NCBI GenBank assembly: GCA_011009095.1 | Contig: VTPC01000475.1 | Coordinates: forward strand, 1-64,000 | Source: Ignelater luminosus | Lineage: Eukaryota > Arthropoda > Insecta > Coleoptera > Elateridae | DNA length: 64,000 nucleotides | Direction: 5' to 3' | Part shown: positions 9,785 through 23,900 of the stretch, in pieces | Layout of the letters: the number at the start of each line of letters is the position of its first letter | Position numbering within the stretch: position 1 is the stretch's first letter | Translations under genes and position numbers: made by a program | The notes under the pieces: model-generated | The model's input: the letters and a program-made list of their open reading frames with translations, nothing else | Database searches by the model: none | Told to the model about the DNA's origin: nothing

Positions 9785-12700
9785 ATGAAATGAAACAAGA
9801 AAAAATCTAGAGATAAGTAAAAGCTTTATAAAAGTCACAAATTAAAGTTACACTAATGATAGTTTTAAACAGATGCTAGGTAGTTTCTTGTTTTTCAATG
9901 TTTTATTATGCTAACTGTTTTATGATGTTATATTAATAGTAAGATTATGTTCAATAAAGAAGATAGCTCAAGCTGACCATGAAAATATTAGCAAGATACA
10001 TTTTAATCGTACTATGCGTTTAAATTAGTAGTGACATTTATAAATTTACTGTCATTTTAAATTAAATCGACAAATAAAAGTTCAGTAAGGACTGTAAAAT
10101 ATAACGCATACTCTAAGTCCTGTTACTAATATTTTTTCATGTCCAACGTCAGCTTGTTTTTTTTATTGAATATTCTCTACAATGCAACTGCACGATAGTG
10201 CTATGCCAAAGCTAGATTTTTAGGGATCGTAACATAATCTTAAATTCTAGGTGTTATCTAGTTTTTAATACTTTTGTATACAACATTTATAGAAGAATAG
10301 AAGCTGATTAGAATAAAATCAATGCTGTAATAAAAATGATTTTTTCTCAACTGATAGAAATTTAGTTTTACCTGACTTTTGAATACAATACTTTTTTGTG
10401 TACTACCATTGTTGTTAAAACCTCTGTTAAATTACATAGGTGCTTAATACGTACTAACTGTTCTTGATAGTATTATTAGCTACATTTATGTTTACATTTG
10501 ATTTAAAATTATTCCCTTTACATTATCTAAACACTGAGAGCTTTTGTACTGAAATCTTTTAAACTAAAGCTACCTACTGCTTATGATAGAAAGTATATCA
10601 AACGCAAGAAGCAATTGGAGAAGCAGAAATATTAACTATACATAAACAATAGTGGACTTGCTTTAGTTTGCTTATTTTGTGTATTACATATAAGATCCAG
10701 TTAGTTCTTATAATAATCTTCATAGCATAGCAGATTATGAGGAAAGATATTAGATATCTTGGATACCCTACAAAAGACAACTGAAATTCTTCAGAAAAGA
10801 AATGTTTACCTCGGGAAGTAGTAAGTATTGTCTCCTGTTCTAATAATGATGTCCAATGTGAAAATAAGTACAATGGAATTTAAATTATTAAGAAATTGAG
10901 TTGAAACTAGTACCAGGACACCAGCTCTATAATGTAATATCTACACTAGAACTTTAAGCAACCATTATTTAAAATTTAAATCTGTAGACTTCCAGTTTCT
11001 TGTTCGACAATATGAAGAATTTATTTATTCAGTAAAAAACTCGGGAAACAAATCAAGAATTTTGTCCGATAACAAAAACCAAGGAAATCCCAGTAAAGAG
11101 AGCAAATTAGAATCTTTCACAAAATTCATGGTATAGGATCTGTTATCTAGACTCAAGAGACTTGCTGGCAATGAAACTCATATTTTATCAAGAGTGCAGT
11201 ATCAAACTATAGAATAATGTATTAGATAAATTTTTTGCAGATAGCAGTGATTGAGATTGACAGATTCAAAGTGGCAAGGCATAAAATTGAAGTCAAATAT
11301 AAGAGATTGCCTTTTCTCTTTTAGTTTTTTCTGCTTTCGTCTTTTCTTTGCATATGCACCTTCTTTCTTCGATCGTAAATGTTTCTTTTCTTCATGTACC
11401 TTTATCTTTCTTTTTGTTATCTCCAATCCCTTTCCTGTCTATTTTCCTTCTTTATGTGATCTCTATCTTTCACTTTTTCTTTTACATCTTTTTGATAAGT
11501 TTCATATGAATTCATTTGCTTGCTTGCTTTCTCCACTTCTACTTTTCTTCTTTTCCATGATCTGTCTTGAATTTTCGTTTCTCTCTTCATTCTTCTTTTT
11601 GATCAGTCTGGTCTTTTTAATAAAATATCCTCTGTGTCATGTTTGCATTTTTCCAAATTTTCCTTTTCATTCTTCTGCTGTAATTTTTGTTCTGATGTCT
11701 GTCACATTCCTCTCATTTTTTACTTTTTTGATTCGATCTTGTTTTCTTTTTGTTTTGCATGCTTTATTTCTCTTTATCATATATCATATAGTTGATGTAT
11801 CTGTTTCATTTTCATTTATTTGGCTTGCACTTTACTTTGCCATTTTGATTTCAGTTGAAAATCAGTATCGATTTTCACTAGAAATTTTATATGGCAGTCC
11901 TGATTATGATTTACTACACTGAGTTAATTCTTTCAGAATTCAACTTAGAGAGCCAAAGAATATTTTGATGAAAAATACAAATTAAAAGTTTTTAGCCTAC
12001 ATTGTTTTATCTCATTATCCCTGTCATCTGCTGTAAATATGGAAATTTCAGTATAACTTGTACAAGAACTGGAACAAAAAATTCTGTCATTTGAAAAGGA
12101 TTGATAACTGATTTCTTTTCAAAATTTTTGTTTTTATGTATTTTTAAGTGAATTCTTTTTTCACCTTTTGAGTCATTATTATAAGACTTTTAGCTAACTT
12201 TTCTTGCAATATCTCTTATAGACATTAAACGTTTGCATTCAATGGTTCTTATCACTTTACATTCTAACTGAATTTGATGTTTTATTGCAAAGAATCATAC
12301 TTTATAGATTTTTTATAATTTTCTGTACTGCTTGCACCAAGATTCCAACTTCCATTGCAATATTCAGTAATGATCGGTTTGATTGCTTTTCATACAAAAA
12401 TCACACTAATAAAGTCTTATTTTTATTACAATCCATGCTTGTTAAATTCTTACACTGAACTGACAATACTGATATTTTTTATACATTAAAATCTTATTGT
12501 GTTAAAATATCTTGTCGTATGCCAATTATTTTGTTTGTTTTGACCTAAAATTTATATGAAAAATGACGGAACTTTTTGTTCCAATCCTTATCTTAGAATG
12601 CCTTGTCTTTGTTAAGTTGTTGGGCCTAAAACTTTCTTAGAGATAAGCTGGAAATTCTGGAAAAGTTAGGGAATTGAATTATTTAATATTGTTGGGTACC

Positions 12701-13420
12701 CTGAAGAAGCATTGTGACTTTTATTGACCTTCAATGCTATAGCAATAGTGTTTATGTCGAAAATAGAGGAAAAGCACTACATTCTCATATAAAAAGTAAT
12801 TGTAGTAAAGGAAACGAAACTTCAAAAAGCTGTAGTATAACATTAATGGTGTATACAGGATAATTCATAATTCATAAATTAAATTTTAGTGATTCTAAGA
12901 GGTAATTCGTAAGAGAAAGATCCAATATAAACAAAGTACCTAGAAGTGCAACTTTTATAGTAAGTTATAACCCTCAAGAGGAATGAAGTAATCAATCTTA
13001 TTGACTGAGATGCTATACACAAACAAAACAAAAGAGTGACTAACTTCTTTTCAAATATTTGTTTTAACAAGAACATGCAGATCTGTATCAGTATCAACTT
13101 CAGAACTAAGCTATTTAGGAGTTATTATTAAATTTTATTTCTGTATTCACCAAAATGTTCAGCTACAGGTAGATGGCAGCATTACATGCAAACAAAAATA
13201 GGGCAAATGAGTTTTCAAGAACAAACATGTAATTTTGATTGTTTTTCTTATAATTTCTTCAGCATTTCTGAGCATATTAATTCATTGAACCTTTTTAACA
13301 TTATTTGTTTTTTATTTTAATTAACATTATTATAATTGCTGTTCATGTTCCTAATTTACCCTAAGAACACTAATAATATAGTAGTAGCAGTACTGGTTGT
13401 CTTCAAAACGTGATAAAGTA
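9785..13420. other. Intergenic DNA between TFIIA-L and a MITE
   Basis: AT-rich with no supported gene. Its only distinctive part is the pyrimidine-rich island listed at 11290-11930. Confidence 0.5.
11290..11930. repeat. Strand-asymmetric pyrimidine-rich island
   Basis: About 640 bp of the plus strand is dominated by T and C with many TTCTTTT-like words. The minus strand is correspondingly purine-rich and reads as lysine/arginine/glutamate-rich peptide pieces broken by stops. A 223-codon plus-strand frame across it (11251-11922) is Phe/Ser/Leu-rich, as expected from composition, and carries no recognised domain. It could be decayed simple repeat or a decayed purine-rich coding sequence such as a LINE ORF1. 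Confidence 0.5.
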
Positions 13421-13422
13421 TA

Positions 13423-13922
13423 CAGTGTGTCCCACAATGCATAATATCGCTTCGATTCTCAAAGCCAAAGCCACATTTTCTCTAAGGAGGCAGTAGTAAA
13501 TTGCAAATTTTGATTCCCTTTTCACCTGTATAAAAATATTTACATATGTCAACACAAGTTCCTGAAAAAAAAAGCTTGAAAGCTTGATCTGGTGTTTTGT
13601 ATAAATTAAGCAAGTTCTGACAATTAATTAGATTTGAAAGCAATATTCCACTTAATTCTTTAGTTCTATCTTAGAGGTGTTTGACACTATGCTAAATTTT
13701 GTGGAAATTTTATAAAAGAATTTTTACAAAAATTGCAGTTTTAAAAAATAACAATTGAAGATCACTGTTCTTGCATAGATTGGGATTCTTGAGATTTGTT
13801 TTGTGTCTACTTAAATAGAAGAAGGAGAGAATGTCTTCCTACTTACAATAATATATAAGATTGTTAGAATTGACTTTGAAAATCAAGAATATTGGTTTGT
13901 CTCACCTATGTGGGACACACTG
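13423..13922. mobile_element. 500-bp mariner-type MITE with TA duplication
   Basis: The left end (13423) and the inverse of the right end (13922) share CAGTGTGTCCCACA exactly (14 bp). Each is flanked by TA (13421-13422 and 13923-13924), the target duplication of Tc1/mariner elements. The interior has no transposase frame, so it is non-autonomous. A solo end with CAGTGTGTCC also occurs at 42671, suggesting a related family in this genome. Confidence 0.85.
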
Positions 13923-13924
13923 TA

Positions 13925-14974
13925 CATATTTCTTCGATATTAAAACAAATACGTCTATTATACTCACCTTTTAGCAGACTGCACTGTTGATTGCACACTC
14001 TTGTTATTGAAGGAATTGATTCTTTACAAGAGGCATTTCTTAAAACAAAATATAATTTAAATTTAGTTATTTGAACACAGAATATATAAGTTACTCAAAA
14101 ATCATAACAGAGGATTTGCAAATTAAACTCTCATTATATTTAAATGAGAATTAATTTATGTCATATAATCCACTTTTAATGTTTTTAATTAGTCGAAATA
14201 GGGTAGCAATTTTATCATTGCATGTTGCGATACACCTCCATGACTATCAAATGACAAAAATTTTCGTATGATTGATTAGTGTCGATTTTAACATAAAAAC
14301 AGAAATATGCCATTATTAATAAAATATTACTTCATATACTCTCTCATCGAATGTAACCTGTGTCAATAAATAATCAAAATGCTCGTTATATTATTATTAT
14401 CGAGAATATCTGTAGATTTTGAAATATACAGCATGTACTACATCATAAAGTGTTTGCATAAAATATTAGTGATATAGGATAGATAAATTAAAAACTGCGC
14501 AATTTATTATTGCAATATTAATATGATGCATTTAATAATGATTTTCTTTGATACAGAACGATACTATAGTCTAATTATTTTTTAGCTAATAAGTTACATT
14601 ATCCTATTAATTAGGTACTTTACATCAGTGCATTTCTTGCATTTCAAGCATTATCAAAAATTTTATAAACTTACTAAATAACTAATTATTACCATATTAA
14701 GCACTATGATAGTCATCTAAGATTACTGTAATAAATAGTTTTATATTTACAATAATACATACTTAGAAATCATCTATAATTTGATTACTTTTGACGTTAC
14801 CTACTTACTATATAATTTCACTTAACTTTTATTAAACTATGAAATCATTCACAAATCATGAATAAAACAACAGAATCAACAACAAAGGAAGGAAATAAAT
14901 AAATAAATAAAAAACTGGATACATTTAACCCTGAATTCATATAAACCCCCTTCTTCAAATAGTAACAATAACTC
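13925..14974. other. AT-rich DNA containing the kinase 3' UTR
   Basis: Read on the minus strand this is downstream of the IP3 3-kinase stop codon. A minus-strand AATAAA lies at 14828-14833, about 140 bp past the stop. Nothing else was recognised. Confidence 0.45.
14828..14833 (-). promoter_or_regulatory. Candidate poly(A) signal of IP3 3-kinase
   Basis: TTTATT on the plus strand, AATAAA on the minus strand, about 140 bp after the kinase stop codon. Confidence 0.45.
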
Positions 14975-17900
14975 TCAAGTTTCATCTTTTTCTGGCTCAT
15001 TCTGTTCAGGAGGTTCAGTAGGATCTGGTAAGGTTAAAGGAGGTGTAACACAAACTCTTTGTTTTTCTAGCATTGTAACAAATATCGAAATTAAATTATT
15101 AATACCAATAAGGTACCCATCTTCATGATTTCCAACTTTCCAATATGAACTGTGGTCAATTGTTATTTCTTCTGGCAGTAGTAACGTTTTAGCAAAATCT
15201 ATCAACCATACGTTTGCATTGTAACGATCATGTACAAAAAGTAATGAGCTACCGATTACCTGGAACAAATAATACATTGAAATGTATGAATATATATTTT
15301 ATTTTCTGCTATACAGGATGGAATACAATCAGTTTTCATTTATAAATTTGATTTGATATTCATGTTTTTAAAAATCCAATGAATTTCTTTGAAAATACCA
15401 ATTCACAGAAAGCAGGTTTTCGGATATGAAAATTAAAATTGCAAGCAAGGATTCATGTTTGAACATCCACCTCTATAGCACCAAAACTACTGATTTAAGA
15501 TAGGTGGTAAACAAACAAAACATGGCAACAGATTTTAAATAATCAAGACTCGTTGAATTAACAGTCCAATAATGGTTTTTAAAGAGCAGACCAAAATTTA
15601 CTTTTTTGCAAAAGTAAAATATTAAAAACTTCTTTTATTAATACTAGTGGAAGTAGAATGGTTTGAGGGGAAAAACACTGAGGTAGTTAGGTTTATACCC
15701 TTATAGTGTTATACTGAGCACTAAGCAATATTCTTTGATATTTCTATAAATAATAATGCCATCCTCCATCTATAAGATTGTTGAAATACCTTCTTTATTT
15801 GAAAAACATGTTGACTGTCTTTGATAAAATTCAGTAGATATTTATTAGCAAATATTTACCAAAAGTTAACAAAAGAATTTTAAAGTTTGACCTTATAATG
15901 TATCGATAACAATTGAAATTGTTTGTTTTTGATTCAAATTAATTCCTCAATTTGCATAGTACCTTATAAAATGTACAATATGGAAAAATAATATTTACCA
16001 ATTTCATTTTAATTATTTGTAACGGGTTGGTTAGGTCTTTTTTTATAAAATAAAAATTTGAACTTAATATCTGAATTTTCATAATTACTTTAAAATAATT
16101 TTTTGTATGTACATAAATTAGTGAGAAGATGTTTAGTGGTTTTGTTAATATTTGAAGCATGTTAACAATTTGAAATGTGTAAATTCTTAGATATTGCCTT
16201 ATTTGAAATTTAAAAAATTCTCTGGAATTCCATTTCCAATTTTAGAAAATGCTTTATATGTAATCATTTATTTTTGGTCAGAGTAACTTTCATCTGAGAT
16301 TTCATCTAAAATGAAGGTAATGGTCACACATAACTTCATATTGTGGGATTATCTAAATACTATCTATGTTAAACTGCGATAATTTATTAGTGCTGGTGAC
16401 ATGATTTAATTTTTTTTCTATTGTCAATCTTGCAAAACAAATTGCAACCATTTATCTTTGTCTAGCATTTTTCAAATATGGTAAAACCAAAGGATATAAA
16501 ATTTTTTATAAAAAGTTCTAAAATGTAATAGAAAAAGAATAAAAATAACATTCCTGTTTTTTGAAATTATATAAGGATTTAAGAACCACAAAAGGAGCTA
16601 CAGTTGTAACTTTTATTACCTAATAATTCTCAAAATAATTTAGAAAGTTTAATCTCATAAGCCATATTTTAACAAAGTTAAACTTTTTTTGTAAAACTCA
16701 TTTATAATTTCTCCTAGTAATTTGTTACGTCTAGACATTTTTTTTAAAATAATTCCATGGCATAGAATTACAATCTATAAAGGTTAAATACTCATTAACT
16801 ACATATACTATAAAATTAGTTGTCTACATAAAATGCACGTATTAAGGAAAAATTACAACCTTTAAATATGTTAAAGAGAAAATTACACAGTTATTTATTG
16901 TTATTACGATTAGTTTATATCCATTTAAGGTATATTTGCTTGGCTATCAAATTTTAATCAATTTTTAATTACAATTTCATGCTTAGGAAAAGAAAATTAC
17001 TTACTTCATGTGTACTAAAGAAATCAGATGCTTCAAGAGTTGCTTTAATTGCTTTCAGCCTCTGTATGTATTTAGGCTAGAATTAAAAAGAATTATTAGC
17101 ATTTTTGATAAATTATCATGGAATTAAAAACAGAAGTTATCTCTTTAAAAATACTTACAACAGCATGTGGAAATGTATCTGTAAATTCCATAAATGCTTT
17201 TATAATCTGTTCCTTTGTCTTTGTTGTTTTAAAATCTTTACTAGATGTTCCATCAGCTTTTCTTATACCTTCTATTCTAAATCCCAAAGTTGCAGTTGAT
17301 GATATAGTTTCTCTCCACACCATATATCTTGGTTTCGTTACAGCTTTCAATCTATGTTCTTCTTCGGTTGGTGCTTGCGTATCAATTTGAACCATTTTCT
17401 CATACATGTCTTTTCTTAATTTTGGTTTTTCTTTAGCTTTAGCAAGTTCTTCTTCTAAATAAGTCCTTACACCAATTTTACAATCCATTACACATGGAGA
17501 AACAAAATCTCCTAATAAATCTTGTAACTGAATATAAGAACATTCACCATCATCACTTGTTACTAAACCTTTGTATTCTGGTACGTATGGCCTTAATACA
17601 TCTTTCATAAGAACCTGGAAAAGAAAATAAGCAGGTCAATCTCAATTGCTATAAATAATAAATAATTTGTAATAACAATTATTTAAAAATATAAAACAAT
17701 TACTTAGAAACTCACATAAGAACTAGAAAAACTTTTGTGCTATGAATTAAATATAGGTAATATTTTCTGCAATCTTTTGGTTTATAGGAATTAATTTGTT
17801 TTTACCAATATGCTCCTCACAAAACAAAAGAAATCGTTGAGAAATTACAGAATAAAAGATTACGATAAATATAAAGGAACATGCGATAGAATATGAAAAG

Positions 17901-20900
17901 AAAAACCCATTTGAGAATCAAGCAAGCAATAAAGATGCCCAAGAAATATATTTAGGTACGTAATAATGCAAATCAAAAGGTACAAATAATCATCAAATAA
18001 TAAAATGAAAATGTATGGAAAAAACATACTAAAGAAAAAAAATGAATGATCAGAAAAAAGAAAGCAACTGAATAAAAATAACCAGAAAAACAAAATAACA
18101 GTGTTCTGTAAAGAAACAAAATAAAAATAAAAAAAGAATAGAACATCTACTATAATCTAAGTGAAAAAGTAAGAAAGCTCTGAACATCGACTACAAAAAT
18201 CTTTATTATCGATAACCATCTCAGCTCTAGAAACCCTTTTAAAAAATCTTTTCTCACTCTTGATCATGCACAGACTTAGTTTACTTGAATGATAAAAGTA
18301 TTAAAATCCAAAAGTAGACTAGTTGAAAACTAACGAAGAAAAAGTTTTAATTCAAGAAATTCTATAGAATAAAAATTGTTCTTTCATCAGTGAAAGTGCT
18401 GCAAACAGCAATAAAATTAAAAAAAAACTATGATTGGTTCACAACAAAGCAGAGTCTACCCTTATTAGCCTAGAATGTACTTTTATGAGACCTATTAATC
18501 TTTTAAAATAAATGACAGCTTTTTGTTCCTGTTCCTTTCACCTGAATATTCCTATTCATCATTATTTTCTATCAGAATTATAAAAAATTAGTTTGGATTA
18601 AGAATAAATCTCGTATGAAGGATACATGAAAATAATGATCTACAAGACACAAAATTTGTAAAATACAAAAAGGTACTGTCCCATATTTTCACTATGTAAG
18701 TTCTTGCAATTGCATAACATAAAACCACTCTAAACCACTGAGATCGACTTTTGATCTACTGTGGCTTGAAAATATATTGTGTTAAATGAGAGGCTAGATT
18801 TTAAAGATTGCATTTACTCAAAAACATAAGATTGTGACTCTTAGACCATTATTCCCATATACCCTTCACTGGGATAAATTATTGTCAACTCTATAGATTT
18901 AACTAAAGAGAGTATGACTGAAAGTTATTCATATTGCAAGAAACAGGCATCATTTATCTACCTGTTAATTGGAAATGACAATATAAAAAAAAACAAATTA
19001 CTGGGAAGAAGAGCAAACTGGTGCATTTCTAAAATGAAGATCTTCAAATTGATTTTTCTAAATAACTAACAAAAATTCACTCTGTGTACCTTGTCATAAA
19101 AATTGTAGATTGGGTATGCCACAGTGCCATCTAAAGCTGAAGAACGATTTTTAAAGCTAAAAATATAAGAATATGATATTCCCAACAGTAAACAATCGAT
19201 AGGAGCTTTAATACATAAAATGGTAGAATTTCTGATAAAAATAAGATCTATACGATTACAAATATTTATTAACTAAACGTTTCAAAGGCAACAGTCTTCT
19301 TCTTTGGTAAAAACTGAATTGTATATGTTAAACTTAGATATCAAATAGAGATTATGGTTTTTGGGTCCTCAAGAATCAATATCCCAATCCACTAAAGCTT
19401 AACAGTCTACAAAAATCTAAAATAAGCCTACAAAAACTTCTCTAGAACTCAATGCAATGAATGGCAGATCTATCTTCTAATGGAATTTGAAAAACTCAAC
19501 TATGAATTAAATATGACTCCCAAAGACAATGCCTGGGAGATAAGTTTTAGTCATTTTTCGAAAAATTTGTTTGTGCTTTTTAAAGAGAGAGAGAGAGAGA
19601 GAGAGAGAAAATCCACAGATTTGTCGAAGTGAAACCAGCGTATAGATATCAACAAGTAGAACAACTCTTCAAAAATCTTTTATTCTTTTTAAACGCCGGC
19701 CGGTGACCTTGAACTAAGAGCTGGCTGGTAGTACCGATATTTCGAATTGGTGGCGCTGCACTTTATCAGTGGCGTGCGTAGATTTATTTATACACATTAT
19801 GAATTACTAGAAAGGCTATCATTGCATTGTTTGTTATTAAATTTCATTTTACCAAATTTATAATGGCATTGTGTTAAATTAAAGATGAGGATGTAAATCA
19901 TGCACAAATATCCAAAGAAATCAACTGTATCACAATACATTTTAGATACATTATTGTTCTTGTACACAAATATCTATCTTCAATGGTTACATTTAAATAA
20001 ATCAAAAAAATAAATTGGTTGTTTTCATATAAAAAAATTATTTATTTATACATGTATTATGTACAACTATTGTTTTTTTATCGACAATTACATTAATATT
20101 ATTTCTCTTATTTTATTTAAATTTTATAAAACAAGAGAAATAATATTAATGTATTTTTTTTTAATCGACAATTACATTAATATTATTTCTCTTGTTTTAT
20201 AAAATTTAAATAAAATAAGTCAAAATTACATGCAATATGATACAACTGCTAACTATAATAATTAACTTATTGTACAGGTTGATAATATTTTATGTTTCTA
20301 AACTAATTACTAAATAATCCAGGACTGACTCATGCTGAATTTCAATTTGTAGTTTTTATATCCATTGACATAATTAATTTGTTATGATTTGAAATGGCTT
20401 ACTTTCCCACACACCACATTATATATGAATTTCCGATACTTTGTTAGAGCCGTTGGAACTAATTTAGATTCTGTTTTGTTTTGATAGATTGGTTCTCTGT
20501 GAAAGTTCAATTTAAAAATCAAAATCATAACAATAGTGCTATTGTTGAAAATAGTCTTGCAGTGATTGATTAACAATCTGCAGCTGTTTCCTCAATGACT
20601 GAACTTGTTGTTGTAATGAACGAATCTTAAGCCACAATGCTTTTTTTCTCGGTGTCCTCTCGCTCAATGACTTGAGGTTTGGATACGCTGAGATAGTGGT
20701 GGAAACATATTAGGTACTACGGCAAAATCAAGAGGTTCTGTTATAGGTGGTACTTGTATATGCACATCAGAATCTCCTCAAAGACATATTTGTAAAAATT
20801 CACCAGCGCTAAATAAATATATAAAACTATGAAAACGAGCACAGAAAACGTGTACGAAACTGGTTTAAAATCACCTCAAATCCCTTATCTATGGGTTTAA

Positions 20901-23900
20901 CCTCAATTACTATATGCAGGTAACCTCGCGCTGCGTTTGACCGTCGTGACATCTATTGTAGAAACGCGTACTACCAGCCAGCTCGCGTGTTTGTTTCCGA
21001 GCTAGTTTCCCGCGCTTTGTAAGAGTTTGTCTACTTGTCAATATCAACACAGCGTTGCCAAAGTTAGCTGTAAATCTCCAGATCTGACTTTATAATTTCT
21101 AAACTGTTTCTGTTGACGTGATTTACTGTTACAACAATGTTCTTCACTATCGTACTAGTTTTTTAATTTTCAATAGATGTCGCCTACTCCGTGCAAATTG
21201 CTAATATTACACAGCTGTAACGTCATCTACTTTTTCTTTCTGTTAAGTGCAACTATTTGTCTAGGAAATCAGCTTTTGGACTCTACACGTCAAGAATAAA
21301 ATGTGGTTTATTTTCGTTTTAGCTGGTAGAAAGATTTCTGTCATTAGTGAACATGTTTTAAACAAAAAACAAAAAATTTCGTAGTCTGTAAAGTAACAAT
21401 TTTAGCAAATAAAATAATTTTTTCTCCTTAACCCATTGTTCTTCAGAAGACTAAACCTCAAAACGTTTAAACTGTCCGCCACGTTATTATTTTTTATTTC
21501 AGATCATACCACGACAGCAAAAAAAAATTGTTAAATAAATATTATCAGCAGAAACATTGAAACCGCTTAGAGATCAAAACCCTGAAAATGTTGTAGATAT
21601 CGAATTGAAGGGCACTCTCTTCGGGCTCCCAAAATTGTAAACTCGCCTTTCACCATTGCCACTACAAGGACTTGGAACTTCGCAAAAACTCTGGGATGCT
21701 TTCAGTAATTAAACATCTATTGTGAGTGTGCACGTCCAAGGCGCTCAAAAATAAAGAAATCCATTTCCGGATATTCTTTTATTAATCAGGTGAGGAACAT
21801 GCTAGGCGCGTACTAAGCATATCATTACCTTACTAAGGTGCTTGGTATGTAAAAAAAAATTTGTCTGTGTAAAGTTCTTGATCACTCGCATTCGCGATTC
21901 TGATGGCCATTTAGATAGATAGTTTACAGAAACAAAAATGTTTTCAAAAAGAAAAACAAAAATGGAAATCAAACAACTAACTACTAACAAATTAATTTAA
22001 ACTATTGAAAGAAAGTTTTTTGAGATAGGAACTACCGTTACGTAAAAGGTCCAGTGCAGTTAGTTAACAATTAATAAGTATCGTTTCAAAACGAGAAAAG
22101 CTGAAAATGTATAAAGTATTTTCTTGAATTATTGGCGTCTTTGTAATTTAATCTGTCATTGCAAAGCATATCCAAGATAAAACTTAAATACCGCTAAAAA
22201 TAGTCTCTTGACAAATACGCTTTTGTTAAGGTAACAAATCGAATTTAAATTCATAATCCATTTCAAAACGTGCAACTATTTGTTTTGACTCGCGTTATTA
22301 TAATAGGTATTTTGTAACTTTTAAATATATTCCAGTCGCAATCTTGCATTATTGAATATTTTATACATTAACTGGTCGTTTGTTGTAATATACACGTGTG
22401 AAACATCAACAAACACTATAATCCTATTTTGATGTTGTGTATCTATTCAGTATTTGCTTTTAAAAGATAATAGTAGTAGATTGTGTAAGAAAATAACAAC
22501 ATACCTTGAAGCATTTCTCCTCTTTAACACTTAATTTCTTAAGAATTGTTCCTTGATCCGGGCCGGCTTTGAAATTTCCCTGATGGCCTGCAAGTTGTAC
22601 CCAAGGATACCTTTGTTTCTTGTAAATTTGAAAGAATGGCGTCCACTGTACGATGTTTCTTAGTTTCCTCCATCCTGAAGGCTGTAAAGAAGAATTAATA
22701 AAATTTAATTTTATCTTCCAATACTTTTAAAACTATCTTTTAGTTTACAGTTATTCTTTTTAAACATAAATTAAATCTACTATAAATTTAAATAATTAAC
22801 AGAAAAAGCTTATGAACAGTTATACACGTACAGTTAAGGTTAGTTTTTTCTTATCTTCATGCATTACAATAATTTCTTAAAGTACGTAATATTCATGTTT
22901 TAGACGAACCTAACCTATGTTAACCAACCATTGTGAAGAAAATAAATTCACTAATAACACTAGTTCCCATACATAGCAAAACAGACATACAACCACAAAC
23001 GCATCTAATCAAAACGATAACAACCAAAATTCTGACGTCAATATTGTATAAAAAGAAAATAATTACTTCCAGCAACAATTTCCGGGAGAGCAGGAAATTT
23101 ATATATAGAAAGAAAAAAATATAAAAATCATATTACGTTTTCAAACAAGGTTAATTTTTTTCATTATATCTTTGTTTTTAATGACCGTAGCAATTTGTAA
23201 ATCATGGCAAATAATGAGAAACATTCATTTTGAAAACTACAATTTTGTTAATAACCTGATAATAATTATGCATTGTATGATGAGACATTACATAAGTTAA
23301 AAAAAATAAAGATCAATGTGATAGCAGAAAATGATATTAAACATATCTAAAGTGGAAGAGATAAAAATATCAGAATACATTAAAAGATGCCTTGCACAGG
23401 TTTTTCTAATCTAAATACTTTAAGAAAAGTTCTCAAATTTGTATATCATTCCTGAACCTGATCTCAAGATTTCATTTATTGAATATCCACATTTGATGCA
23501 AAATTCTGGGAAACATTACATTTCTGGAAGAGGTTGCTTTACATTTCTTATGGTAATAATAGTAATAATAACACTCACTAGATGATTCAAAAGTCGTACA
23601 ACGCTAGATCAAGATCATGATTGTCGACACCATAGTTTTTAGATAGTCATGAATTACAAACCGTCTCTACGACCATCTAGACTGTATCTCCCTCTGTTTT
23701 CTAATAAACGAATGTTAGCCCAAATGAAAGTTGTTAACTCTTCCTTCCCTTCTTTATTGTATTTGGGAACTCCAAACATTCGCACACACCTGAACAAGTT
23801 TCAAGATTCTGGCCAAAGAGACTACTCTTAATGATAAATATTTACCGACTTTGGGTACATTCATTTCTTTGTCAAGCCATAACTTTGCATTTCGCAATCA

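Larger units (their letters stand above)
17615..22504 (-). other. Kinase intron, 4.9 kb
   Basis: Bounded by GTATGT after 22505 and TTCCAG before 17614. It holds a purine-rich stretch (about 17820-18140), an AG microsatellite and the transposon relic at 19718-20984. The rest shows nothing recognisable. Confidence 0.7.

Noticed and set aside
11251-11922. 223-codon plus-strand frame rich in Phe, Ser and Leu
   Set aside because: Its composition follows from the T/C-rich strand; no domain, no good start context, and no codon pattern of a gene.
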